NCBI RefSeq assembly: GCF_016863635.1
Contig: NZ_BOPG01000015.1
Span: 1 to 64,000, forward strand
Reading direction: 5' to 3'
DNA: 64,000 nt
From: Virgisporangium aurantiacum
GTDB lineage: Bacteria > Actinomycetota > Actinomycetes > Mycobacteriales > Micromonosporaceae
Of this stretch, positions 43,346-51,706 are shown piece after piece (within the stretch, counting starts at the first letter, position 1; the number at the start of each line of letters is the position of its first letter). A program made the position numbers and the translations under genes. The notes beneath the pieces were generated by a model. It did not search any database. It was not told where the DNA came from and saw nothing but the letters and a program-made list of their open reading frames with translations.

Positions 43346-44782
43346 TCAGCCTTCCAACCGGAACACGTTCTTGGGCAGGTGGTACGCGAGGTCGGCGATC
43401 GTCTGCGCCGCCTCGTCGAGCGGGAGCCGTTCCTCGGCCACGAGCCGGGCGAGGAACGCGGCGTCGATCCGGCGGGCCACGTCGTGGCGCACCGGGATGG
43501 AGCAGAACGCGCGGGTGTCGTCGACGAACCCGGACGTGTTGTAGAACCCCGCGGACTCGGTGACCGTCTCGCGGAAGCGGCGCAGGCCCTCCGGCGAGTC
43601 GAGGAACCACCACGGCGCGCCGAGGTAGACGGCCGGGTAGCCGCCGGCCAACGGCGCCAGCTCCCGCGAGAACGTCGTCTCGTCCAATGTGTACAGAACG
43701 AGCCGGAACCGGGGATCGTTGCCGAACCGGTCGAGCAGCGGCGCCAGCCCGCGCACGTAGTCGGTCGACGAGGGGATGTCGCCACCGGTGTCGCGGCCGT
43801 GGGTGGCGTGCAGCCAGCGGTTGTGGTTGCGGTTGGCGCCCGGGTGCAGCTGCATCACCAGACCGTCCTCGATGGACATCTCGGCGAACGCGACCAGCAT
43901 GTGGGCGCGGAACGCCTCGGCGTCGACCGCGTCTGCCGTGCCGTTGAGTCCCTTCTCGAACAGCACCGCGGCCTCGTCGCGGCTGAGGTCGAGGGTGAGC
44001 GCGGTCGGGTGACCGTGGTCGGACGACGTGGCGCCCGCGGCGATGAACGCCTCCCGACGTGACCGCAATGCGGCCAGGAACCCGTCGTAGGACGTGGTGT
44101 TCTCACCGGTGAGGGCGCCGAGCGCGGCGACCCGGGCGGGCCAGCCGGCCCACTCGAAGTCGACGAGGTCGTCGGGGCGGAACGTGGTGACCACCCGGCC
44201 GCCCCAGCCGTCGGCGGCGAGCCGGGCGTGCGACTCCAGCTTGTCGAGCGGGTACTCGGTGGTGGCGAGCACCTCGATGTTGAACCGCTCGAACAGCGCG
44301 CGGGGCCGGAAGTCCGGTTTGGACAGTCGGTCGGAGATCGCGTCGTACACCTCGTCGGCGTTGCCCCACCCGGCGGTGCCGCCGGACCGCAACGCCGGAA
44401 CGTCGAACACGTCGCTGAAGACGCGCTCCAGCCACATCCGCGACGGCGTGCCGCGGAAGAGGTGCCAGTTCGCCGCGAACCGGCGCCAGATCTCGCGCCC
44501 GTCGGTCTCCACGTCGGTCTCCGGATCGGCGCCGGGAACCGTTGGCACGCCGAGCTTCGACGGCGGGATGCCCTGGCTCAGCAGCATCCGGGTGACGTAG
44601 TGGTCGGGCACCACGATGAGCCGCGCCGGATCGGAGAACGGTGTGTCGTCGGCCAGGATCGCCGGATCGACGTGACCGTGCGGCGAGATCAGCGGCAGCG
44701 GCGCGGCGACGCCGTACAACTCGCGCGCGATCGCGCGCTGCGTGGGGTCGACCGGGAAGAGGTGGTCGCTGTCGGTCTTCAC
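43346..44782 (-). CDS. uxaC: Glucuronate/galacturonate isomerase
   Basis: 478-residue uronate isomerase of the amidohydrolase superfamily. N-terminal LISPHGHVDP (metal His-x-His), RLIVVPDHYVTRMLLSQG, later MQLHPGANRNHN and DTGGDIPSSTDYVRGLAPLLDRFG. It converts D-galacturonate to D-tagaturonate and D-glucuronate to D-fructuronate, the entry step for pectin sugars released by the PL1/GH88 pair. The GTG start at 44782 follows GGAG. Confidence 0.94.
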   Translation of the reverse strand: MKTDSDHLFPVDPTQRAIARELYGVAAPLPLISPHGHVDPAILADDTPFSDPARLIVVPDHYVTRMLLSQGIPPSKLGVPTVPGADPETDVETDGREIWRRFAANWHLFRGTPSRMWLERVFSDVFDVPALRSGGTAGWGNADEVYDAISDRLSKPDFRPRALFERFNIEVLATTEYPLDKLESHARLAADGWGGRVVTTFRPDDLVDFEWAGWPARVAALGALTGENTTSYDGFLAALRSRREAFIAAGATSSDHGHPTALTLDLSRDEAAVLFEKGLNGTADAVDAEAFRAHMLVAFAEMSIEDGLVMQLHPGANRNHNRWLHATHGRDTGGDIPSSTDYVRGLAPLLDRFGNDPRFRLVLYTLDETTFSRELAPLAGGYPAVYLGAPWWFLDSPEGLRRFRETVTESAGFYNTSGFVDDTRAFCSIPVRHDVARRIDAAFLARLVAEERLPLDEAAQTIADLAYHLPKNVFRLEG

Positions 44783-44839
44783 GTGGACTCCGTGCCTTTC
44801 AATCGAATCAAACCCTTCGGCATGACCACCTCCGCTTCG

Positions 44840-46186
44840 CTACGGCGGCCATGCCGAGAGATCGGCCACCCGCACGTGCTGCCCGGTGGCGATGGATCGG
44901 TTGGCGGCCAGCCCGACCAGGAGCGCCTGCGCGCCCTCCTGTTCGGTGGCGCGGCGGCCCAGCGGGTCGGCCGGCGGATCGGGACGCAGCAACGCCGCGA
45001 GCATGCGCGAGTCGGCGCCGCCGTGGCCGTGCCGGCTGTGCCCGGTGATCGGCACCTCCGTCGGCGGTTCCCAGAACGGCCGCAGCAGCACCCTGATCCA
45101 CCCGTTCTCGGCCGCGCCCTCGACGCCGTGCAGCGCCGCCGACCGGCCCTTCACCTCACCCGCGACCGCCGGCGAGACGTGGTCGTTCTCCACGACCTCC
45201 ACCTCCAGCCGGCCGCGACTGCCGTTGAACCCGATGCGGTAACCCTCCCACGGCGAGTACGCGGTGAGGTGGTACGTCATCGTCGCGCCGCTCGAATAGT
45301 TCACGAGCACGGCCATGTCGTCCTCGATGGACACACCGGGCGCGAACACGTTCTGGTCGCGGTGGTAGCCGTCGTGCGTCTCCGCGTCGAGGTACAGCTC
45401 GCGCAGCGCGGGTTGGCCGGCCATGTGCAACGCGAAGGGATCGTCGCGGGCTTCCGGCGCGTCGTGGGCGCGGGCGTAGGGCCGCGCGTAGCCATGCCGT
45501 CCGCCGGCGTCTGGTCCGTAGAAGGCAAGGCGACCGGACGCGGTGACGCCGACCGGTTCGGCGCCGAGCCACCAGTTGACGAGGTCGAAGTGGTGGCTCG
45601 CCTTGTGTACCAGCAGTCCGCCGGAGTTCGCCTTGTCGCGGTGCCAGCGCCGGAAGTAGTCGGCGCCGTGCCGGACGTCGAGCAGCCACTCGAAGTGCAC
45701 CGAGGCGATCTCGCCGATCGCGCCGGAGGCGAGCACCTCGCGCACCTTCTCGTGCACCGGGTTGTAGCGGTAGTTGAAGGTGACCGTCACCGAACCGCTG
45801 CTCCTCCGCGCGGCCTCGAGAACGCGACGGCACTTCTCCTCGTCGGTGGTCATCGGCTTCTCGACGATCACGTCGCGACCCGCGTCGAGGGCGGCGACGA
45901 TGTACCGGTCGTGGGTCGCGTCCACTGTGGACACCACGACCGCGTCGACCCGCTCCTTGGCGAGCATCGCCTCGAAGTCGTCGGCGGCGTACGTGGGCAC
46001 CGGCGCGACGCCGAGCGCTTCCAGACGGCGGTTGTGCGCGGCCAACCGGGCCGGGTTGGTGTCGGCCAGCGCCACGAGCTCGGCGACATCGGAGTGATCG
46101 ACGGTGATCCCCGATGTGAACAGCTCGGCCCGGGCACCCGTGCCAACGAGCGCGAACCGCCGGCGCCCAGAAAAGGCGGGGGGCAT
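44840..46186 (-). CDS. Gfo/Idh/MocA family oxidoreductase
   Basis: 448-residue oxidoreductase, first gene of the hexuronate operon. FALVGTGARAELFTSGI, catalytic VEKPMTTDEEKCRRV, substrate-side LLVHKASHHFDLVNWWLG. Longer than the other two paralogues here (379, 378). The ATG at 46186 has a strong GAGGAGGAG box. Transcription starts from the promoter at 46258-46287, with a LacI operator over the predicted start point. Confidence 0.88.
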   Translation of the reverse strand: MPPAFSGRRRFALVGTGARAELFTSGITVDHSDVAELVALADTNPARLAAHNRRLEALGVAPVPTYAADDFEAMLAKERVDAVVVSTVDATHDRYIVAALDAGRDVIVEKPMTTDEEKCRRVLEAARRSSGSVTVTFNYRYNPVHEKVREVLASGAIGEIASVHFEWLLDVRHGADYFRRWHRDKANSGGLLVHKASHHFDLVNWWLGAEPVGVTASGRLAFYGPDAGGRHGYARPYARAHDAPEARDDPFALHMAGQPALRELYLDAETHDGYHRDQNVFAPGVSIEDDMAVLVNYSSGATMTYHLTAYSPWEGYRIGFNGSRGRLEVEVVENDHVSPAVAGEVKGRSAALHGVEGAAENGWIRVLLRPFWEPPTEVPITGHSRHGHGGADSRMLAALLRPDPPADPLGRRATEQEGAQALLVGLAANRSIATGQHVRVADLSAWPP

Positions 46187-46240
46187 CTGCTCCTCCTCGG
46201 TGCAGAGCGGCACAACGGCGGGGGGCGGCCCACCGAGGCA

Positions 46241-46287
46241 GCAAACGTTTGCAGCGAACTATCGACGACGGCCACCCCGGACGTCAA
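46241..46287 (-). promoter_or_regulatory. Promoter and LacI operator of the hexuronate operon
   Basis: Minus-strand TTGACG (46282-46287), 18-base spacer, GATAGT (46258-46263), then the perfect operator GCAAACGTTTGC (46241-46252), which would cover the transcription start. The ribosome site and ATG follow 55 bases on. The arrangement is typical of LacI-type repression by the regulator encoded divergently. Confidence 0.75.
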
Positions 46288-46360
46288 CGGTTCACGGCAG
46301 AAAGTCCATTACGCGCCAGTTTCAACCGGTGTCCTCGTGTAACCATCAGGCATCGACCCG

Positions 46361-46389
46361 TTGACATGGGCGCAACCGTTTGCATTAAT
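46361..46389 (+). promoter_or_regulatory. Autoregulated promoter of the second lacI gene
   Basis: TTGACA (46361-46366), 17-base spacer, ATTAAT (46384-46389). The operator GCAACCGTTTGC (46372-46383), one mismatch from GCAAACGTTTGC, fills the spacer. Predicted start is about 46396, so an ATG at 46400 would be nearly leaderless. Confidence 0.75.
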
Positions 46390-46399
46390 AGCTCCACTC

Positions 46400-47452
46400 A
46401 TGAGGGAGGCTGTGGTGCCGGTCACCATCCGAGATGTCGCCCGGGCGTCGGGCGTCCACGTGTCCACCGTCTCCCGAACCTTCTCCGCGCCGCACCTGGT
46501 GAACCCGGAGACACGCGACCGTGTGCTCGCCTCGGCCGAGGAGCTGGGCTACCGACCCAACCGGGCCGCGCGGGCGCTGATCACCGGGCGCACGCACAAC
46601 CTCGGCCTGATCGTGGCCGACATCGCCAACCCGTTCTTCCCACCACTGATCAAAGCGGCCGAGAGCCAGGCGCGGCTGCGCGACTACCACGTGTTCATCG
46701 CCGACACCAACGAAGACCCGGTGGTCGAGGCGGAGGTCGTCCAGGCCCTCGCCAAGCAGGTCGACGGGATCCTGTTGTGCAGCCCGCGAATGAGCAACGA
46801 CCTCATCGAACAGTCTCGACGTGTCGTGCCGCTCGTCGTGGTCAACCGGATGGTCGACTCGATCCCGTCGGTCGTCATGGACGTCGGACAGGGCGCACGC
46901 CGCGCCATGGAGCACCTCGTGGAGCTGGGACACCGTCAGATCGCGCTGCTCGCGGGTCCACGAGGATCCTGGACCAACCGCGAGATCCGCCGCGCCGCGG
47001 CCGCAACCGCGCGTGGAGCCGGCGCGAATCTTCAGGTGATCGGCCCCAACCAACCCAACCAGACCGCCGGATCCGCTGCGGCGGAACAGGTTCGGCGTGC
47101 CGGCGTCACCGCCGTGCTCTGCTACAACGATCTCCTGGCGTTCGGCCTCCTGGACGGCCTCGAACGCCTCGGTGTCGCGGTGCCGACCGAGCTGAGCGTG
47201 GTCGGTATCGACGACACGCTCGCGCGGTTCGCCCGCCCCAGACTGACCACGGTCGCCACTCCGGCGGCGGCCGCGGGTCGGGCGGCCGTCGACATGCTTC
47301 TGCAACATGACGACGACCGCCGTACCACCGCACAGGTCACGCTGCAGACCGAACTGGTCGTACGCGCCTCAACCGGACCGGCTCCGCATCGCCCTGCGGG
47401 ACCGACCGGCGCGACCGCCGGCTATGCGGTCGCTGGCCACCTCAAGGAGTAG
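46400..47452 (+). CDS. LacI-family transcriptional regulator of the hexuronate genes
   Basis: 350 residues: HTH VTIRDVARASGVHVSTVSRT (residues 8-27), effector domain with DIANPFFPPLIKAAESQA, and C-terminal GIDDTLARFARPRLTTV. ATG at 46400 chosen; GTG at 46412 or 46415 behind an internal GGGAGG is an alternative. It lies between the hexuronate operon and the ABC importer, with matching operators on both sides, so it probably represses both until a uronate or oligogalacturonide is present. It is distinct from the 34.7-kb LacI, whose operator core is AAGCGCTT. Confidence 0.9.
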   Translation: MREAVVPVTIRDVARASGVHVSTVSRTFSAPHLVNPETRDRVLASAEELGYRPNRAARALITGRTHNLGLIVADIANPFFPPLIKAAESQARLRDYHVFIADTNEDPVVEAEVVQALAKQVDGILLCSPRMSNDLIEQSRRVVPLVVVNRMVDSIPSVVMDVGQGARRAMEHLVELGHRQIALLAGPRGSWTNREIRRAAAATARGAGANLQVIGPNQPNQTAGSAAAEQVRRAGVTAVLCYNDLLAFGLLDGLERLGVAVPTELSVVGIDDTLARFARPRLTTVATPAAAAGRAAVDMLLQHDDDRRTTAQVTLQTELVVRASTGPAPHRPAGPTGATAGYAVAGHLKE

Positions 47453-47456
47453 ACCC

Positions 47457-48815
47457 ATGTCACCCGAGAACCCACCCCTCACGAGAGTCACGAGACCCGT
47501 GCAAGATCACGCTACAACGTCCCGCCGCCGCCTGCTATCGCTCATGACGGCGTTCGCCGTCGCCGTTCCGCTGACCCTGACCGCGTGCGGCGGGGACGAC
47601 GAAGACAAGGCGACCGCCGATCCCAACCGGAAGATCGAGTTGCAGGTCTTCTGGTGGGGCGGCGCCAAGCGCGCCGAGAACACCCAGAAGGTCCTCGATC
47701 TCTACACCCAGAAGCACCCGAACGTCACGTTCAAGGTCGAGCAGCAGCCGAACGCGGGCTACTACGACAAGTTGGCCACGCGCGCGGCCGGCGGCAACGC
47801 GCCGGACATCTTCCAACTGGACGACGGTGGGCTCGCCGAATACGCGCAGCGCAACGTCACGCTCGATCTCACCAAGTACGTCAAGAACAACAAAATCGAC
47901 ACCAAGGACATCCCGAAAGGGCTCATCGACTACGGCGTCGTGAACGGGAAGAACGCGGGGATTGCGGCCGCGCAGAACACGCCCGGCATGATCTACGACA
48001 AGACGGTGCTGCTGCAGTACGGGCTCAACGAGCCGAAGATCGGCACGTCGTGGGAAGAAATCATCAGCCTCGGCGAACAGTTGGCGCAGAAGAGCGGCGG
48101 CAAGGTCCAGGGCATCATGGACCCGAGCGCCGACTACAAGGCGCTGTGGCTCTGGCTTCGCCAGCAGGGCAAGGAGCTCTACACGGCCGACGGCAAGGTC
48201 GCGGTGACCACCGAGGACGTGAAGAAGTGGTTCGACATGTGGGCCGACGCCCGCGCCAAGAAGGCCGTTCCGACGGCCGACCTGGTGCACACCGCCAATA
48301 CCGGTGACGTCACCAAGCAGCTCGTCGTCACGAAGCAGGCCGGTGCCGCGTTCCTGTGGTCGAACCAGCTCGCCGAACTGCAGAAGAGCACGCAGAACAC
48401 GCTGAGCGTTACCGCGTACCCCGGCGACCCGAAGGGCCAGTTCGCCCGGGCGTCGTTGTACTGGGCGGGTTCGCGCACCACGAAGGAAGCGGACACCGTC
48501 GCCGATGTCCTCAACTTCATGGTGAACGACGCGGAGGCCGCGAAGATCCAGGGTGTCGAGCGCGGTCTGCCGTCGAACCTGAAGAACCGCGACCTGGTGG
48601 CGCCGACGCTGTCGGAGCCGGAGAAGATCACGGTCGCGCTGGAGCGTGACCTGAACGACAAGTTCGGCAAGGCCCCGCCGGCGCCGCCGAAGGGCCACGT
48701 GAAGCTGCGCTCCGAGCTGATCACCGCCGCCGAGACGGTGCAGTACGGCAAGGCGACCACGCAGCAGGCCGCCGAGGAGTTCATGTCCAAGGCGAAAGCC
48801 GCGGTCGGCAGCTGA
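47457..48815 (+). CDS. ABC sugar-binding lipoprotein (CUT1, family 1)
   Basis: 452 residues, possibly fewer if GTG at 47500 is used. Basic TSRRRLLSLM, hydrophobic stretch, lipobox LTAC with Cys44. Family 1 SBP body: LQVFWWGGAKRAENTQKVLD, GNAPDIFQLDDGGLAEYAQR, TPGMIYDKTVLLQYGL. Four bases after the lacI stop, with an AAGGAG box in the lacI tail. Context suggests an oligogalacturonide or uronate cargo. Confidence 0.87.
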   Translation: MSPENPPLTRVTRPVQDHATTSRRRLLSLMTAFAVAVPLTLTACGGDDEDKATADPNRKIELQVFWWGGAKRAENTQKVLDLYTQKHPNVTFKVEQQPNAGYYDKLATRAAGGNAPDIFQLDDGGLAEYAQRNVTLDLTKYVKNNKIDTKDIPKGLIDYGVVNGKNAGIAAAQNTPGMIYDKTVLLQYGLNEPKIGTSWEEIISLGEQLAQKSGGKVQGIMDPSADYKALWLWLRQQGKELYTADGKVAVTTEDVKKWFDMWADARAKKAVPTADLVHTANTGDVTKQLVVTKQAGAAFLWSNQLAELQKSTQNTLSVTAYPGDPKGQFARASLYWAGSRTTKEADTVADVLNFMVNDAEAAKIQGVERGLPSNLKNRDLVAPTLSEPEKITVALERDLNDKFGKAPPAPPKGHVKLRSELITAAETVQYGKATTQQAAEEFMSKAKAAVGS

Positions 48816-48820
48816 GTCAC

Positions 48821-48855
48821 GGCGGCGGCCCGGGTCCCGGATCCGGGCCGCCGCC
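48821..48855 (+). terminator. Intercistronic hairpin after binding-protein gene
   Basis: Perfect 13-bp stem (48821-48833 / 48843-48855) with a 9-base loop, between the binding-protein gene and the first permease gene, no U-tract. Such hairpins usually stabilise the abundant binding-protein mRNA or partly terminate, giving more binding protein than permease. Confidence 0.7.
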
Positions 48856-48872
48856 AGACATAGGGAGTGCGC

Positions 48873-49820
48873 GTGGCCACCACCACATCGGTTCGCCCGC
48901 CGGTTTCCACCGAGAAACCGTCGCGCCCGTCGAAATGGCGGGAAGGGCTGGCCGGGTACGTCTTCCTCAGCCCGTTCCTGCTGGGGTTCATGGGAATCAC
49001 CGCGATTCCCATGCTGTACTCGCTGTATCTGAGCTTCACGAACTACGAACTGCTCGGCAAGACGTCGGACTGGATCGGCTTCGACAACTACAAGGAACTG
49101 TTCACCAACGACCTGCAGTTCTGGCACGCGGTGCGGGTGACGCTCGTGTACGCGCTCGTCGCGGTGCCGCTGAAGCTGGCCGCGGCGCTCGGCGTGGCGA
49201 TGCTGCTGAACCGGGAACGGCGCGGCACCGGGCTGTTCCGCGGCCTCTTCTACCTGCCGTCGCTGCTCGGCGGAAGCGTCGCGGTCGCCATCATCTGGCA
49301 GGCGATGTTCGACCGGAACGGCGCGTTCAACAGCCTGCTGGCCGTTTTCGGCATCGAGGGCAAGCCGTGGGTCAACGACCCAGACTGGGCGCTGGAGACC
49401 ATCATCCTGTTGGGGATGTGGCAGTTCGGCGCGCCGATGGTCATCTTCCTCGCCGGTCTGAAGCAGGTGCCGCAGGAGCTGTACGAGGCGGCTGCCGTCG
49501 ACGGCGCCAGCGGGTGGCGGCGGTTCATCAACATCACGCTGCCGATGCTGTCGCCGGTCATCTTCTTCAACCTGGTGCTGGAGACCATCCACGGTTTCCA
49601 GGGCTTCACGTCGGCGTTCGTCATCAGCGGCGGCACGGGCGGCCCGACCGACTCCACCCTCATGTACACGCTCCAGCTCTACATCAGGGCGTTCACGGAG
49701 TTCGAGATGGGCTCCGCGTCGGCGATGGCGTGGGTGTTCCTGCTCACCATCGGTCTGCTGACCATGGTGCTGTTCAGCACCGGACGCATGTGGGTCCACT
49801 ACGCCGACGAGGAGGGCTGA
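48873..49820 (+). CDS. ABC sugar permease, MalF type
   Basis: 315-residue permease with six predicted helices and the EAA loop ELYEAAAVDGASGWRRFINI. The GTG at 48873 is preferred over GTG 48867, because the TAGGGAG box needs some spacing. Pairs with the next gene. Contains no ATP-binding features; no ATPase gene follows. Confidence 0.88.
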   Translation: MATTTSVRPPVSTEKPSRPSKWREGLAGYVFLSPFLLGFMGITAIPMLYSLYLSFTNYELLGKTSDWIGFDNYKELFTNDLQFWHAVRVTLVYALVAVPLKLAAALGVAMLLNRERRGTGLFRGLFYLPSLLGGSVAVAIIWQAMFDRNGAFNSLLAVFGIEGKPWVNDPDWALETIILLGMWQFGAPMVIFLAGLKQVPQELYEAAAVDGASGWRRFINITLPMLSPVIFFNLVLETIHGFQGFTSAFVISGGTGGPTDSTLMYTLQLYIRAFTEFEMGSASAMAWVFLLTIGLLTMVLFSTGRMWVHYADEEG

Positions 49821-49821
49821 T

Positions 49822-50772
49822 ATGACCGGGCAAGCGCTTTCCCGTCGGCCGCCGGCACCCCCCGGCCCGCCGACGTCGACCGGGTCGGGGCACCACCGCC
49901 AGCCCGACCGTGCCGCGATGCTACGCAAGCGCAGGCGGGCCAACGCGATCCGGAGCACGATCCGGTTCGCCGCGATCGTGGCCATCCTCGCGATCGTGCT
50001 GTACCCGATGCTGTGGATGCTCGGCACGTCGTTCAAGGCGCCCACCGAGGTCAACAGCAACAAGGGTCTGGTGCCCGAGGACTTCTGGCCGGCCAACTAC
50101 ACCGACGGCTGGAACGCGCTTCCCGGCGTGACGTTCGGGCGGTTCTTCCTCAACAGCGCGTTCATCGCACTCGCGACCGTGGTGGCCAACGTCGTCTCGT
50201 GTCTGGTGGCCGCGTACGCGTTCGCGCGGCTGCGGTTCCCGTTGCGGGGACTGTGGTTCGCGGTGATGATCGCGACGCTGCTGCTGCCGCACCACGTCCT
50301 TCTGGTGCCGCAGTACATCCTGTTCAACAACTTCGGCTGGATCAACACACCGTTGCCACTGATCGTGCCGAAGGCGTTGGCGACCGAGGCGTTCTTCATC
50401 TTCCTCATGGTCCAGTTCATGCGGGGCATCCCGCGCGATCTCGACGAGGCCGCGAAGATCGACGGGTGCAGCCCGTACGGCGTGTTCTGGCACATCATCC
50501 TGCCGCTGTCGCGCCCGGCGATCGTCACCACGGCGATCTTCTCGTTCATCTGGACGTGGAACGACTTCCTCACCCAACTGGTGTACCTGTCGGGTGTGGA
50601 GAACTACACGATCCCGATCGGGCTACGGATGTTCCAGGACTCCGGCGGGCAGAACTCGATCGGCCCGATGTTCGCGATGTCGGTACTGTCGTTGCTGCCG
50701 GTGTTCCTGTTCTTCGTCGCGTTCCAGCGCATGCTGGTACAGGGCATCAACACGTCCGGCCTGAAAGGCTGA
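49822..50772 (+). CDS. ABC sugar permease, MalG type
   Basis: 316 residues: a Pro-rich ~40-residue cytosolic N-terminus, then six helices with the EAA loop DLDEAAKIDGCSPYGVFWHI. The ATG follows a GAGGAGG box in the preceding gene. Codons 3-8 (QALSRR) are written across a palindrome-family copy (49829-49842). The importer must borrow an MsmK/SugC-class ATPase, for example the one at 1390-2604. Confidence 0.88.
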   Translation: MTGQALSRRPPAPPGPPTSTGSGHHRQPDRAAMLRKRRRANAIRSTIRFAAIVAILAIVLYPMLWMLGTSFKAPTEVNSNKGLVPEDFWPANYTDGWNALPGVTFGRFFLNSAFIALATVVANVVSCLVAAYAFARLRFPLRGLWFAVMIATLLLPHHVLLVPQYILFNNFGWINTPLPLIVPKALATEAFFIFLMVQFMRGIPRDLDEAAKIDGCSPYGVFWHIILPLSRPAIVTTAIFSFIWTWNDFLTQLVYLSGVENYTIPIGLRMFQDSGGQNSIGPMFAMSVLSLLPVFLFFVAFQRMLVQGINTSGLKG

Positions 50773-50826
50773 GCGGTGTCCCCCAGCGGCCCTGCTCCGC
50801 CCGTTCGGACCGCTTCGCCCCGTGAC

Positions 50827-50985
50827 GCGGGTGGAGCGGCGGCATGGCCGCGCCGAGCGAAGGGAGGAGCGGCCATGGCCGAGCACTTGTGCGAGGCCAC
50901 AACTCGACGGCGCCGCTTCGCACGCGGAGCGGGTGAAGCGGCGAAATGGCCGCGCCGAGCGAAGGGAGGAGCGGCCATGGCCGAG
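50827..50985. repeat. 57-bp direct duplication around a translation start
   Basis: Two 57-bp copies (50827-50883 and 50929-50985), three or four mismatches, offset 102 bp. Each holds a GGGAGGAG ribosome site and an ATGGCCGAG start, in the same frame, so the YesL-like gene could start at 50876 or 50978. Looks like a local duplication or two copies of a dispersed leader element. Confidence 0.85.
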
Positions 50986-51567
50986 GGCGCCACACGGGTC
51001 CGCACCGATTGGCGGGAAGGGCTTTCCGTCGCCGCCGACCTCGCGCTGATCGGCATCGGGGTCACCGTGGCGAGTGCGCTCGTGCTGACGGCCGGTGCCG
51101 CGGTACGCGCGGGCTCGGTGGCCGTGCGGAGCGTCGTCGACGGCGAGCGCATACCGTCCATTGTGGACCTGTGGCGGGTGTTCCGCCGCGCGCTGGCACC
51201 GGGTGCGGTGGCGTCCGTCGTGGTGCTGGCCGTCGCCGGCCTCCTGGCCGTCGACCTGGCGGTCCTGGCGAACGGACGCGTGCCCGGCGGCACGCTCGTG
51301 CTCGTCGCGACGGCGGTGGTGACCGCCGTGCTCGTGACACTCGCCGCTCTCACGGCGGTCCGTCTGGGCGGCGCTTCCGAAGACACCTGGCGGGCCGCGG
51401 CGAAATGGGCGTTCGCCGCGGCCCGTCGGGCACCGGTGGCCGCGGTGGCGACATTCGGGGTGTGCGCGCTGGCGACGCTGATCGCCGCGCTGGTACCGAT
51501 CACCGCTCCCCTGCTGGTCGGCTTCGCGCTGTACGCGCTGCACGTGGTCGCGGTGCGCTTCGCGTAG
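50978..51567 (+). CDS. DUF624/YesL-like membrane protein
   Basis: 196 residues from the second ATG (230 from the one at 50876). Four to five hydrophobic helices, with TDWREGLSVAADLALIGIGV at the start and VPITAPLLVGFALYALHVVAVRF at the end. This fits YesL/DUF624 proteins, which accompany sugar ABC importers such as the Bacillus rhamnogalacturonan yes genes. Role unknown, likely in transport or its control. The duplicated start region is unusual. Confidence 0.7.
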
Positions 51568-51706
51568 TTCGGCGTCCATCTTGCACTGAGGGTGTTGAAA
51601 TCCGCCTCCGTGGGCCTAGACTGCGGCCATTCGCGACGCTTCGCCGCAGCCCCGCCAGGCTGCCGCGACGGCTCCGGCGCCGCCTGCCCACAGGGAGGAT
51701 CCGCCC

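Noticed and set aside
46241..46252. GCAAACGTTTGC as another copy of the GGAAAGCGCTTTCC family
   Set aside because: The core AACGTT differs from AGCGCT and it sits only in promoters beside a different LacI gene; treated as a separate operator.
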